The translations under genes and the position numbers were made by a program. A DNA stretch of 15,841 bases from CAYIEH01 sp964362385 (lineage in GTDB: Bacteria; Patescibacteriota; Minisyncoccia; UBA6257; UBA9933). Every line of letters starts with the position of its first letter. Within the stretch, counting starts at the first letter, position 1. The stretch covers positions 1 through 15,841 of the forward strand of contig CAYIEH010000014.1 in NCBI GenBank assembly GCA_964362385.1, read 5' to 3'. The notes below the pieces were generated by a model. It worked only from the letters and a program-made list of their open reading frames with translations, did not search any database and had not been told where the DNA came from. This document shows positions 5,126 through 10,609 of this stretch, one piece after another.

Positions 5126-6190
5126 CAGAATAATAGCTCTTAACTTCGCCGATCTACTCCGATGATTATTAATAACCTCGGAGTTGGTCGGTCTGATCGG
5201 CTTTTTTGTTAAAATTTTCCCCCTTCCTTCCTTTTCCATCTGCCGAAAATAATTTTTTACCATTCTGTCTTCCAGGGAATGGAAGGAAATAATAGCCACT
5301 CGGCCTCTATTTTTTACTATTTTTTCTAAATTTTTTAAAACTGCTTCCAAATTTTCCAGTTCCCGATTTACATAAATTCTCAACGCCTGAAAAACTCTTG
5401 TTGCCGGATGCAGTCTGCCTCTTTCATAACTTCTCGGGACCGCTTTTTTAATGATTCCGACTAAATCAAATGTTGTCAGAATTCTTTCTTTTTTTCTTTC
5501 TTCAATAATTTTTTTCGCTATCCTTCTTGAAAGTCTTTCCTCGCCGTATTTATAAAAAATATCCGCTAATTCTTTTTCACTGAATTGATTTAGAACTTCC
5601 GCCGCCGTTAAATTGCCGCTTTCGGAGTTATACCGCATGTCAAGGATTTCGTCTTTCTGAAAACTGAATCCCTTGCCCGCCGAAGCCCTCGCCTTGCCGA
5701 AGCCATTGGCGAAGCGCAGGTTGGCGTAGGCGGGTTTGCCCGATTCCAATTGCTCCGAAGAAAACCCCAAGTCAAGAATCAATCCGTTTGCTTTCGGTAA
5801 ATTTTGCTTTTTTCCGCCAGAGGCGGATCCGCCTTGGGCGGATAAAATTTCAGGCAAATCAGCGTAATTCCCGTGAACCATCTTAATAGCTTTTAGCTTA
5901 TAGGTTTTAGGTTTTAGGTTTAGCTCAAAATTTTCTATCGCGTCCTTATCCCAATCAATTCCCAATAATTTTCCTGTCGGCCCGATCTTTTTCAAAATTT
6001 CCGAACTGTGGCCGCCACTTCCGATTGTCCCGTCTATAAAAAACTCTCCCGGCTGCGGATCTAAAATTTCTATTACTTCATTTAAAAGAACTGGAATGTG
6101 CGCCGATTTTGTCCGAGCGTAAGCGAAGGTACAAAATCGAGCGCCCCGCCCTCTATGTCTGCTGAAATATTTTTTTTGATATAATTTCAT
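5120..6190 (-). CDS. rsmH: 16S rRNA (cytosine(1402)-N4)-methyltransferase
   Basis: RsmH (MraW) methylates N4 of C1402 in the ribosomal P site using S-adenosylmethionine. Motifs run in family order: 'HIPVLLNEVIEIL' (about 32-44), SAM-binding 'FIDGTIGSGGHS', 'LLGIDWDKDAI', 'LILDLGFSSEQL', 'DMRYN', 'RVFQALRIYVNREL', 'ISFHSLEDRMVKNYFR' and a basic C-terminus 'NHRSRSAKLRAI'. At 356 aa it is longer than the usual 300-315, and the excess is repeat-encoded: about 20 residues near 150-172 ('KPAYANLRFANGFGKARASA'), a short 'AQGGSASGG' near 117-125, and an N-terminal extension of about 30 residues before 'HIPVLL' that reads through a palindromic element. The start at 6190 is the only ATG in frame near the conserved domain. 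No clear ribosome binding site precedes it. Confidence 0.94.
   Translation of the reverse strand: MKLYQKKYFSRHRGRGARFCTFAYARTKSAHIPVLLNEVIEILDPQPGEFFIDGTIGSGGHSSEILKKIGPTGKLLGIDWDKDAIENFELNLKPKTYKLKAIKMVHGNYADLPEILSAQGGSASGGKKQNLPKANGLILDLGFSSEQLESGKPAYANLRFANGFGKARASAGKGFSFQKDEILDMRYNSESGNLTAAEVLNQFSEKELADIFYKYGEERLSRRIAKKIIEERKKERILTTFDLVGIIKKAVPRSYERGRLHPATRVFQALRIYVNRELENLEAVLKNLEKIVKNRGRVAIISFHSLEDRMVKNYFRQMEKEGRGKILTKKPIRPTNSEVINNHRSRSAKLRAIILN
5676..5734. repeat. Palindromic element inside rsmH
   Basis: CCCGCC (5676-5681) and GGCGGG (5729-5734) bracket a tract with internal inverted segments around GCCATTGGC. It is translated in frame as roughly 20 residues absent from the typical RsmH motif spacing between 'LGFSSEQLE' and 'GFSF'. 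Confidence 0.6.
5813..5842. repeat. Tandem 15-bp hairpins inside rsmH
   Basis: TCCGCC-AGA-GGCGGA (5813-5827) is followed directly by TCCGCC-TTG-GGCGGA (5828-5842). The junction GGCGGATCCGCC is itself a perfect palindrome. It is translated in frame as part of 'LSAQGGSASGG'. Confidence 0.75.
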
Positions 6191-6288
6191 TCATTTTCTG
6201 TATTATTAATAAACAATATCCAATGCGCTTAGAGGGCGGGGCAATGGTTTGCTATTTAAATTTTCTGTGCCTTCGGCTTGAAAATTTA
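6105..6288. mobile_element. Paired GC-box/hairpin element at the rsmH-mraZ boundary (no cargo gene)
   Basis: The layout is symmetrical. Hairpin arms GATTTTGT/ACAAAATC (6105-6112, 6131-6138) come first, then CCCCGCCCTCTA (6144-6155), a 74-bp AT-rich spacer, TAGAGGGCGGGG (6230-6241), and hairpin arms TAAATTTTC/GAAAATTTA (6257-6265, 6280-6288). The two GC boxes are exact 12-bp inverted copies (13 with a flanking G-C). The left half reads into the rsmH N-terminus and the right hairpin covers the mraZ stop codon. It may be the empty or non-autonomous form of the unit around the GIY-YIG gene. Mobility is inferred. Confidence 0.5.
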
Positions 6289-6714
6289 GAGCAAGCCCAT
6301 TAGTTTTTCCGCTATTTCATCAGACGTTGATTCGGTTTTTAATTTGTATTGGCTCCATGCTTCGCTATCCCAGATTTCAATCCTATTATAAAGGCCTGCT
6401 ACGATTATTTTCTTTTTTAATCCGGCGTATTCTCTCAAATAATCGGGAATTAAAATTCTTCCCTGTTTATCCAAATCGGCATCCATTGCTCCCGCAAGCA
6501 TTAATCTGACAAATGCCCTGGAATTGGCTTGCGCCAGCGGCAAAGCGATTAATTTTTGCGCCAAAATTTCCCAGTCTTTATTATTAAATACAAAAAGACA
6601 ATGATCTAAACCGCGCGTGATTATCGCGTTCGCTCCTATTTTATTTCTGAATTTTGCGGGCATCGCCGCTCTTCCTTTAACGTCTAAATTGTGAGTAAAT
6701 TCTCCGATAAACAT
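6286..6714 (-). CDS. mraZ: Transcriptional regulator MraZ
   Basis: A 142-residue MraZ, the DNA-binding regulator at the head of dcw clusters, which forms a ring and represses its own promoter in characterised bacteria. Two AbrB-like half-domains are visible: 'HNLDVKGRAAMPAKFR' (about 8-23) and 'MDADLDKQGRILIPDYLREY' (about 77-96), each with the family's D-x-K/Q-G-R core. Length is normal. The ATG is preceded on the - strand by AGGA about 10 nt away, and this site overlaps the arm of a hairpin (6717-6755) that could hide it. The gene lies exactly between two copies of the GC-box/hairpin element. Likely targets are the GTGGGGA/ATGGGGA-type boxes at 7056-7104, next to the promoter. Confidence 0.95.
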   Translation of the reverse strand: MFIGEFTHNLDVKGRAAMPAKFRNKIGANAIITRGLDHCLFVFNNKDWEILAQKLIALPLAQANSRAFVRLMLAGAMDADLDKQGRILIPDYLREYAGLKKKIIVAGLYNRIEIWDSEAWSQYKLKTESTSDEIAEKLMGLL

Positions 6715-6716
6715 GC

Positions 6717-7054
6717 GAAATTTTCCTATGAGTGAAACGAGTAGCTGAAAATTTCAGCACCCCGCCCTCTATTAATTAATTCTTTTTTTGAGCGCCCGCC
6801 AAGCGCTTCCATAATATTTTAATTTTTGCTCTCTGCTTCTTGCATCTTGTTCATATAAATATGCTTCATAATAAATAATTTCATCTTTTGGAAAATTTTG
6901 TTTATGTTCTTTTGTTCTTCTATCTAAATTATTTGTGTAGCCAATATATAAATCGTTATTTGCTTTATTTTTTATTACATAAACAAAATACATTTTGCTT
7001 AGAGGGCGGGGTAATTCGATTTTTAACTTCGCCGTAAACGGCTCAGAAAAATCG
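6717..7054. mobile_element. Paired GC-box/hairpin element enclosing the GIY-YIG gene
   Basis: Hairpin arms GAAATTTTC/GAAAATTTC (6717-6725, 6747-6755) are followed by CCCCGCCCTCTA (6760-6771), the GIY-YIG gene, TAGAGGGCGGGG (7000-7011), and hairpin arms CGATTTTT/AAAAATCG (7017-7024, 7047-7054) with an inner GCCGT/ACGGC stem. The boxes are exact 12-bp inverted copies. The gene's stop codon abuts the left box. The same boxes recur at the rsmH-mraZ boundary. A nuclease gene inside matched palindromes suggests a nuclease-repeat unit; mobility is not shown by the sequence. Confidence 0.5.
6772..6993 (-). CDS. Solo GIY-YIG domain endonuclease
   Basis: A 73-residue single-domain protein with the GIY-YIG signature: 'FVYVIKN' and 'DLYIGYTNNLDRRTKEHK', including the conserved Tyr pair and the Arg (in 'DRR') used in catalysis in this fold, then 'YYEAYLYEQDARSREQKLKYYGSAWRALKKRI', as in the small UPF0213/YhbQ-like group. 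The start was set at the Met before 'YFVYV' (6993) because the reading frame further upstream translates the GC box and hairpin ('ELPRPLSK'). No ribosome binding site is evident. It lies between the dcw promoter and mraZ, on the same strand, so it is probably transcribed with dcw. Its substrate is unknown; being flanked by palindromes, it may act on them. Confidence 0.88.
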   Translation of the reverse strand: MYFVYVIKNKANNDLYIGYTNNLDRRTKEHKQNFPKDEIIYYEAYLYEQDARSREQKLKYYGSAWRALKKRIN

Positions 7055-7055
7055 G

Positions 7056-7104
7056 TTATCCCCAAAAACCATACTTATCCCCATACTTATCCACATTTCC
7101 CCAC
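7056..7104 (-). promoter_or_regulatory. Operator-like box cluster (MraZ and/or DnaA type)
   Basis: On the - strand the run reads GTGGGGA, TGTGGATAAG, ATGGGGATAAG, ATGG and TGGGGATAA. Box ends fall at intervals of 8, 12 and 19 nt, and CCATACTTATCC is duplicated in tandem (7069-7080, 7081-7092 on the + strand). The GGGGA cores suit MraZ, which binds clustered TGGGN-like repeats at mraZ promoters. One box (7088-7096) is also a perfect DnaA 9-mer TTATCCACA, and two are TTATCCCCA variants. They start just downstream of the -10 box, where a repressor would block transcription. Confidence 0.6.
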
Positions 7105-7113
7105 TTTTATTTC

Positions 7114-7142
7114 ATTGTGCGCCACAAAACCCTTAAAGTCAA
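7114..7142 (-). promoter_or_regulatory. Probable sigma70 promoter of the GIY-YIG-mraZ-dcw operon
   Basis: On the - strand TTGACT (7142-7137) and CACAAT (7119-7114) are separated by 17 nt. It lies right after the terminator of the upstream ABC operon and right before the operator-like cluster. The leader would run through the boxes and a hairpin before the GIY-YIG start at 6993. Confidence 0.6.
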
Positions 7143-7147
7143 TAAAA

Positions 7148-7175
7148 ATAAAGCCAGAAATTTTTCTGGCTTTAT
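7148..7175 (-). terminator. Intrinsic terminator of the regulator-ABC operon
   Basis: ATAAAGCCAGAAA (7148-7160) and TTTCTGGCTTTAT (7163-7175) form a perfect 13-bp stem with a 2-nt loop (longer in practice). On the - strand it is followed by a T-rich tract (TTTTTATT). It ends transcripts coming from the permease gene about 120 nt upstream and separates them from the dcw promoter. Confidence 0.8.
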
Positions 7176-7293
7176 CATAAAAACCTTCTATTTATTGGTG
7201 TTTTTATGAATAAGAAGCTTTAATTATCCACATGTTATTCACTTCTATAAAATCAAATAATTTTATTGAGGAAATTATATCTAAAATTAGTTA
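7176..7293. other. AT-rich gap with a DnaA-type 9-mer
   Basis: This 118-bp stretch between the permease stop and the terminator holds no gene. It contains TTATCCACA (7224-7232), matching the DnaA-box consensus, and a near match TTATTCACT (7235-7243). With the boxes at 7056-7096 this makes five DnaA-like 9-mers within about 190 bp. Another TTATCCACA occurs at 267-275. Confidence 0.35.
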
Positions 7294-8535
7294 TTATTTA
7301 TTTTTGAAAGCCTCTTTTGGAGATAAAGATGAAGCGCGTATAGCGGGCCAAAAACCCGAAACAACGCCTATGAAAGATGATAAAATAATTGTAATAATCA
7401 CGAACCAAATAGGAGTAATAAATAAAGTAAATGATTTTCCTCCAAAATGTCTGGCTAAGATATTTAATATTAAATTAAAAACCTTGGAAGATCCCACTCC
7501 CAGCAACACTCCGCAAGTTCCCCCTAAAAATCCCATAAGAAACGACTCCATCAGAAAAAGATTTTTTACATCGCGGTCAGTCGCGCCCAAAGATTTCATA
7601 ATTCCGACTTCATAAATCCTTTCAAGAAAACTGACAATCATTGTATTAAACATTCCGATTGCCGAAACCACCAATGCCGCAATTCCAAAAACTCCCAAAA
7701 CTATTGTAATGATATTCATAACTTTCTTCGCTTGATTTACCAAATCAATTCTAGCCGAAATGATAAAACCTTTTTCAATCAGCTGATCTCTGAGTTTTTC
7801 AACTAAATCAATGTTTTGGGCTTTCGCTAAAATTTCTTTAAAAAACGGCGGCTCTTTTGAAACATATCTTGAAGGAATAAAAGCGAATGGCGGCTGAAGA
7901 TCGTCAATAATAATTCCCGTTAAAGACAGCGGCTTGATTAAATCCGCTTCTTCAACCGTTCCTGATTTTTCGTTTTGATAGGATATTTTGAAAGAAATGG
8001 ATTTCCCGACAGACGATTGGCCGACATCTAAATTTATCAATTTTGCCGCCTGGTTGGAAATTACAACGCCCGCCTGGTCTTCTTTAAAAGCAGAACCGAT
8101 ATCCGGGGCTAATCCGGATAATCTGAAATAATTAGGATTGACAATTCTCGTTATAATCAAACCTGTTGAGCCGTCTATCTTGATTTCAGCGGGAAATTCT
8201 GCAACGGGACTGACTTCTCCGACTTCAGTAATTTCAGAAATTTCTTCCAATTTCTGACGGTCAATGTTTAACGCGCTTTCCGGCGGATAAGAAATTCCCA
8301 GCGTTATCAGAGAATCTTCCGTTGTCACCAGTTTCCCTATTAAAATATATTGCAGACCGTAACCTAAAGAAATTAAAAACAAAACCGCGCCGATGCCGAC
8401 CGACATTCCAAAAATCGTCAAAAAAGTCCGGATAGGCTTTGTCTTAAAAATTCTTAAAGAAAGCCGGAATAAATCCGAGAAAGACAGCTGATGGCTGATA
8501 TCCCCGTCCTGATTAGAAATAACATTGTCAGGCAT
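7294..8535 (-). CDS. ABC transporter permease, MacB/FtsX type
   Basis: A 413-residue membrane protein with the MacB/LolCE/FtsX layout: a short cytoplasmic N-terminus, first membrane helix (about 37-60, after 'IFKTKPIRTFLTIFGMSVGIGAVLFLISLGYGL'), a large extracytoplasmic domain (about 65-265), then three helices in the C-terminal FtsX domain (about 270-294, 325-350, 375-400) with the typical 'RIYEVGIMKSLGATDRDVKNLFLMESFLMGFLGGTCGVLLG' motif and an 'IRASSLSPKEAF' end. Such permeases work with a LolD/MacB-type ATPase as mechanotransmission pumps for lipoproteins, peptides or antibiotics; the substrate here is unknown. The partner ATPase is directly upstream (68-nt gap). A TATAAT sits 7 nt before the ATG, so a separate, near-leaderless transcript is possible in addition to operon read-through. 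Confidence 0.9.
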   Translation of the reverse strand: MPDNVISNQDGDISHQLSFSDLFRLSLRIFKTKPIRTFLTIFGMSVGIGAVLFLISLGYGLQYILIGKLVTTEDSLITLGISYPPESALNIDRQKLEEISEITEVGEVSPVAEFPAEIKIDGSTGLIITRIVNPNYFRLSGLAPDIGSAFKEDQAGVVISNQAAKLINLDVGQSSVGKSISFKISYQNEKSGTVEEADLIKPLSLTGIIIDDLQPPFAFIPSRYVSKEPPFFKEILAKAQNIDLVEKLRDQLIEKGFIISARIDLVNQAKKVMNIITIVLGVFGIAALVVSAIGMFNTMIVSFLERIYEVGIMKSLGATDRDVKNLFLMESFLMGFLGGTCGVLLGVGSSKVFNLILNILARHFGGKSFTLFITPIWFVIITIILSSFIGVVSGFWPAIRASSLSPKEAFKNK

Positions 8536-8542
8536 AATTAAA

Positions 8543-8548
8543 ATTATA
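8543..8548 (-). promoter_or_regulatory. -10 box (TATAAT) just before the permease ATG
   Basis: A consensus TATAAT on the - strand ends 7 nt upstream of the permease start codon, with TTGATA 15 nt further up. It mirrors the 6-nt spacing at 305-310. The start would be near the ATG, giving an almost leaderless mRNA. AT-rich chance occurrence is possible. Confidence 0.35.
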
Positions 8549-8603
8549 TCTAAATCTAAAAATTATCAAAATCAATCTTCCTTCGCCAAAAAAGTTTCCG
8601 GAT

Positions 8604-9911
8604 TTATGCCCCTTTGGGAGTTAATTCCGAATTGTCTTTTTCTAAAATTGATTCTAATTTCTCGGAAATTCTGTGAGCTGATCTGAAAGACAGGCCGATG
8701 CCAAACTGATTTTTAGGAAGATTCAAAATGCTTATAAAATTATCCGCGGTTATGATATTTCTGATTCTTTCCGACAAAATTTCATCCAATCTGATTTTTT
8801 GGAGCTCGCTAATTTTACCCTTATATTCTTCAAGCAGCCAGTCTCTGATCCTCCTTATTTCCTCATAAATAGGAGTCTCCGGCCGGGCTTCCAATTCTTT
8901 ATAAATATCCTCAATCTGCTTTTTGCTGGCTATAAGTTCTTCGGTCCATTTGGCGACTTTTAAAGCCTTTGTTTTCCATAAGCCGACTCCCCCTTCTTTA
9001 TACGGCCTGTCTAAAACTTTCATAAAAATATCGGCGTCTATTTTATTGCTGAATCTTTGGCTGAGAAAAAATTCAAACCGCTTGATTTCGTCCACTGAAT
9101 ACCCCCTCAAAAAAAGATGCGACAACGATTTGGCCATTACTTCCGAAGCCGGAAGCTCCGGAAAAAGTTCCTTATAAAGCTTGGAAGAAAGGGATTTGGC
9201 GACCGCCTGCGATCCTCTTGATTCTTCCGTCTGGATAATTTCTCCGTCTTTCATATAAAAAATTTTCTTGACATCCTTCAAACTCCACGCTTCGTGAGTA
9301 ACCATAATAACGGTCCGTCCGTCTTTTTCATTCAATTCCTTTAAAAATTCAAGGACTTTATTGGCGTTTTCAGAATCAAGATTGCCCAGAGGCTCGTCAG
9401 CGATGATAATCGGCGGATTATTGGCCAAAGCCCGGGCAATGCCGACTCTTTGCTGCTGGCCGCCTGAAAGCTCGTGGGGAAACCGGTTGGCTAAATGTTT
9501 GATATCCAATCTTTCCAATAATCTTAATGTCTCTTCTGTTCTTCTGCTCAGAGAAATGCCCAAAAAAGCCATTGGCAAAGATACGTTGTCAAGAACTGAA
9601 ATTGAAGGAATTAAATTAAACTGCTGGAAAATTATTCCGATTCCGATTTGCCTGAAAATCGCCAATTCTTTTTTGGAGAGCTGGGTAATATCCCTTCCGT
9701 TTATAAGGGCTCTTCCGGTTTCCAGCTTGCCGACTTCAATTCCGCTTATCAGATAAAGAAGGGTGGTCTTGCCGCAACCCGACGGTCCAAAAAAAGCAAC
9801 ATAGTCGCCTTTATATATTTCCAGGTCAGTGTTTTTTAACGCCCAAACTTCCGACGGTTTGCCTTTATCGTAATAAAAATTTACGTTTTCTAATTTAATA
9901 ATCGGATTCAT
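8604..9911 (-). CDS. ABC transporter ATPase, LolD/MacB type, with duplicated C-terminal extension
   Basis: The nucleotide-binding domain fills about residues 1-230: Walker A 'GPSGCGKTTLL' (about 42-52), Q-loop 'FQQFNLIPSISVLDNV', signature 'LSGGQQQRVGIARAL', Walker B 'IIIADEPLGNLD', and H-loop 'VTHEAW'. This is the MacB/LolD class, which pairs with FtsX-type permeases such as the next gene. The family is normally about 220-250 aa; this one has 200 extra residues. Within the extension two segments are alike: about 276-325 ('LSQRFSNKIDADIFMKVLDRPYKEGGVGLW') and 373-425 ('LSERIRNIITADNFISILNLPKNQFGIGLS'), suggesting a duplicated helical module, function unknown. It starts 2 nt after the response-regulator stop, implying translational coupling. 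Confidence 0.92.
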   Translation of the reverse strand: MNPIIKLENVNFYYDKGKPSEVWALKNTDLEIYKGDYVAFFGPSGCGKTTLLYLISGIEVGKLETGRALINGRDITQLSKKELAIFRQIGIGIIFQQFNLIPSISVLDNVSLPMAFLGISLSRRTEETLRLLERLDIKHLANRFPHELSGGQQQRVGIARALANNPPIIIADEPLGNLDSENANKVLEFLKELNEKDGRTVIMVTHEAWSLKDVKKIFYMKDGEIIQTEESRGSQAVAKSLSSKLYKELFPELPASEVMAKSLSHLFLRGYSVDEIKRFEFFLSQRFSNKIDADIFMKVLDRPYKEGGVGLWKTKALKVAKWTEELIASKKQIEDIYKELEARPETPIYEEIRRIRDWLLEEYKGKISELQKIRLDEILSERIRNIITADNFISILNLPKNQFGIGLSFRSAHRISEKLESILEKDNSELTPKGA

Positions 9912-9913
9912 AT

Positions 9914-10369
9914 TTAAGTTTTCTTAGTCAATCCCTCAACCACCCTGACCAAATCCTGAGGCAGATGTTCTTCTTTCGTTAAAAACATATCAGCTCCGGC
10001 TTTCTTGGCCTGGTCCATTGAACCCTTGTCGGAATAGCTGGAAAAAATAATGACCTTAATATTTTTATATGCGGGATTTTCTTTAATTTCTTTTAAAAGA
10101 AAAAATCCCGCTTCAGAAGAAGTAACTGTTGTTTCGCCTTTCTTCATCGGCATCACCAAATCAAGGAAAATAATATCCGGCCTCGTGGAAGGGTCTTGAA
10201 TTATTTTTTGAGCTTCTTCAACCCCGCTGGCAAGCTTCAAATCAAAATTATCATCCAAACCATGCAACCAAAAAACATCCCGAAAAAAAATCCGGATTAT
10301 TTCATTATCGTCAACTAAAAGAATTTTTGTTTTATTCGTTGGAGTATCCACAAATACACTAATAGACAC
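9914..10369 (-). CDS. Stand-alone response regulator receiver (CheY-like)
   Basis: A single receiver domain, 151 aa, with no output domain. The conserved sites are present: acidic pair D20-D21 ('LLVDDN'), phospho-acceptor D70 ('FLDLVMP'), the Ser of 'IIFSS' (110-111, in the usual Thr/Ser place) and K132 ('LTKEE'). An insertion-like stretch 'MKKGETTVTSSEAG' follows the phosphorylation loop. It heads a tight operon with the ABC ATPase (2-nt gap) and permease; no histidine kinase is in the window, so its partner is elsewhere. The assigned GTG start overlaps the TAG of the remnant upstream. The first 12 or so residues are encoded by repeat DNA, so the start is uncertain; the domain itself begins near residue 13. 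A TATAAT (10418-10423, - strand) lies about 50 nt upstream. Confidence 0.85.
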   Translation of the reverse strand: MSISVFVDTPTNKTKILLVDDNEIIRIFFRDVFWLHGLDDNFDLKLASGVEEAQKIIQDPSTRPDIIFLDLVMPMKKGETTVTSSEAGFFLLKEIKENPAYKNIKVIIFSSYSDKGSMDQAKKAGADMFLTKEEHLPQDLVRVVEGLTKKT

Positions 10370-10609
10370 TAATAGACTAATCTTTTATATTTTACACCAT
10401 CTTTAGTAAAATAGATAATTATACCCAACTTTAAGCGACTTTGTTTAAGATATTCCAATACTTGTTTTAAATGCACATAACCCATCTTGGATTTAATTTT
10501 TAATTCAATAACAATTTTATTTTCCACAACAAAATCAATTCTATATTTGGCTATAGTTTTTCCGTCATATTCGTGTATTCATCCTTGTTCGTGTATTCGT
10601 GGATACTCC
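10341..10609. repeat. 19-bp inverted repeat with short phased repeats around a nuclease remnant
   Basis: GGAGTATCCACAAATACAC (10341-10359) and GTGTATTCGTGGATACTCC (10591-10609) are inverted copies with one mismatch. Beside the left arm ACACTAATAG is repeated in tandem (10356-10365, 10366-10375, then ACTAAT). Beside the right arm TTCGTGTATTC occurs twice (10570-10580, 10588-10598). The left arm lies in the response-regulator coding start and the right arm reaches the stop codon of the giant protein. Confidence 0.75.
10369..10578 (-). pseudogene. GxxExxR / PD-(D/E)XK-type protein remnant (3' part only)
   Basis: Too short to be obvious as a gene, the - strand reads 'IHEYDGKTIAKYRIDFVVENKIVIELKIK...' and continues 'GYVHLKQVLEYLKQSRLKLGIIIYFTKDGVKYKRLVY' to a TAG. 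This matches the C-terminal half of GxxExxR proteins (PDDEXK_3-like), including the D...ExK core ('DFVV...VIELK') and 'QVLEYLK'. The N-terminal half with the GxxExxR motif is missing; a TGA (10581-10579) and repeats lie directly upstream and no start codon is available in frame before the core. The TAG overlaps the GTG of the response regulator by one base. It is most likely a truncated copy left with its repeats. Confidence 0.7.

Noticed and set aside
7056..7243. Replication origin
   Set aside because: DnaA-like 9-mers cluster here, but dnaA, dnaN or another origin marker is not in the window and the boxes are also explained by MraZ operators.
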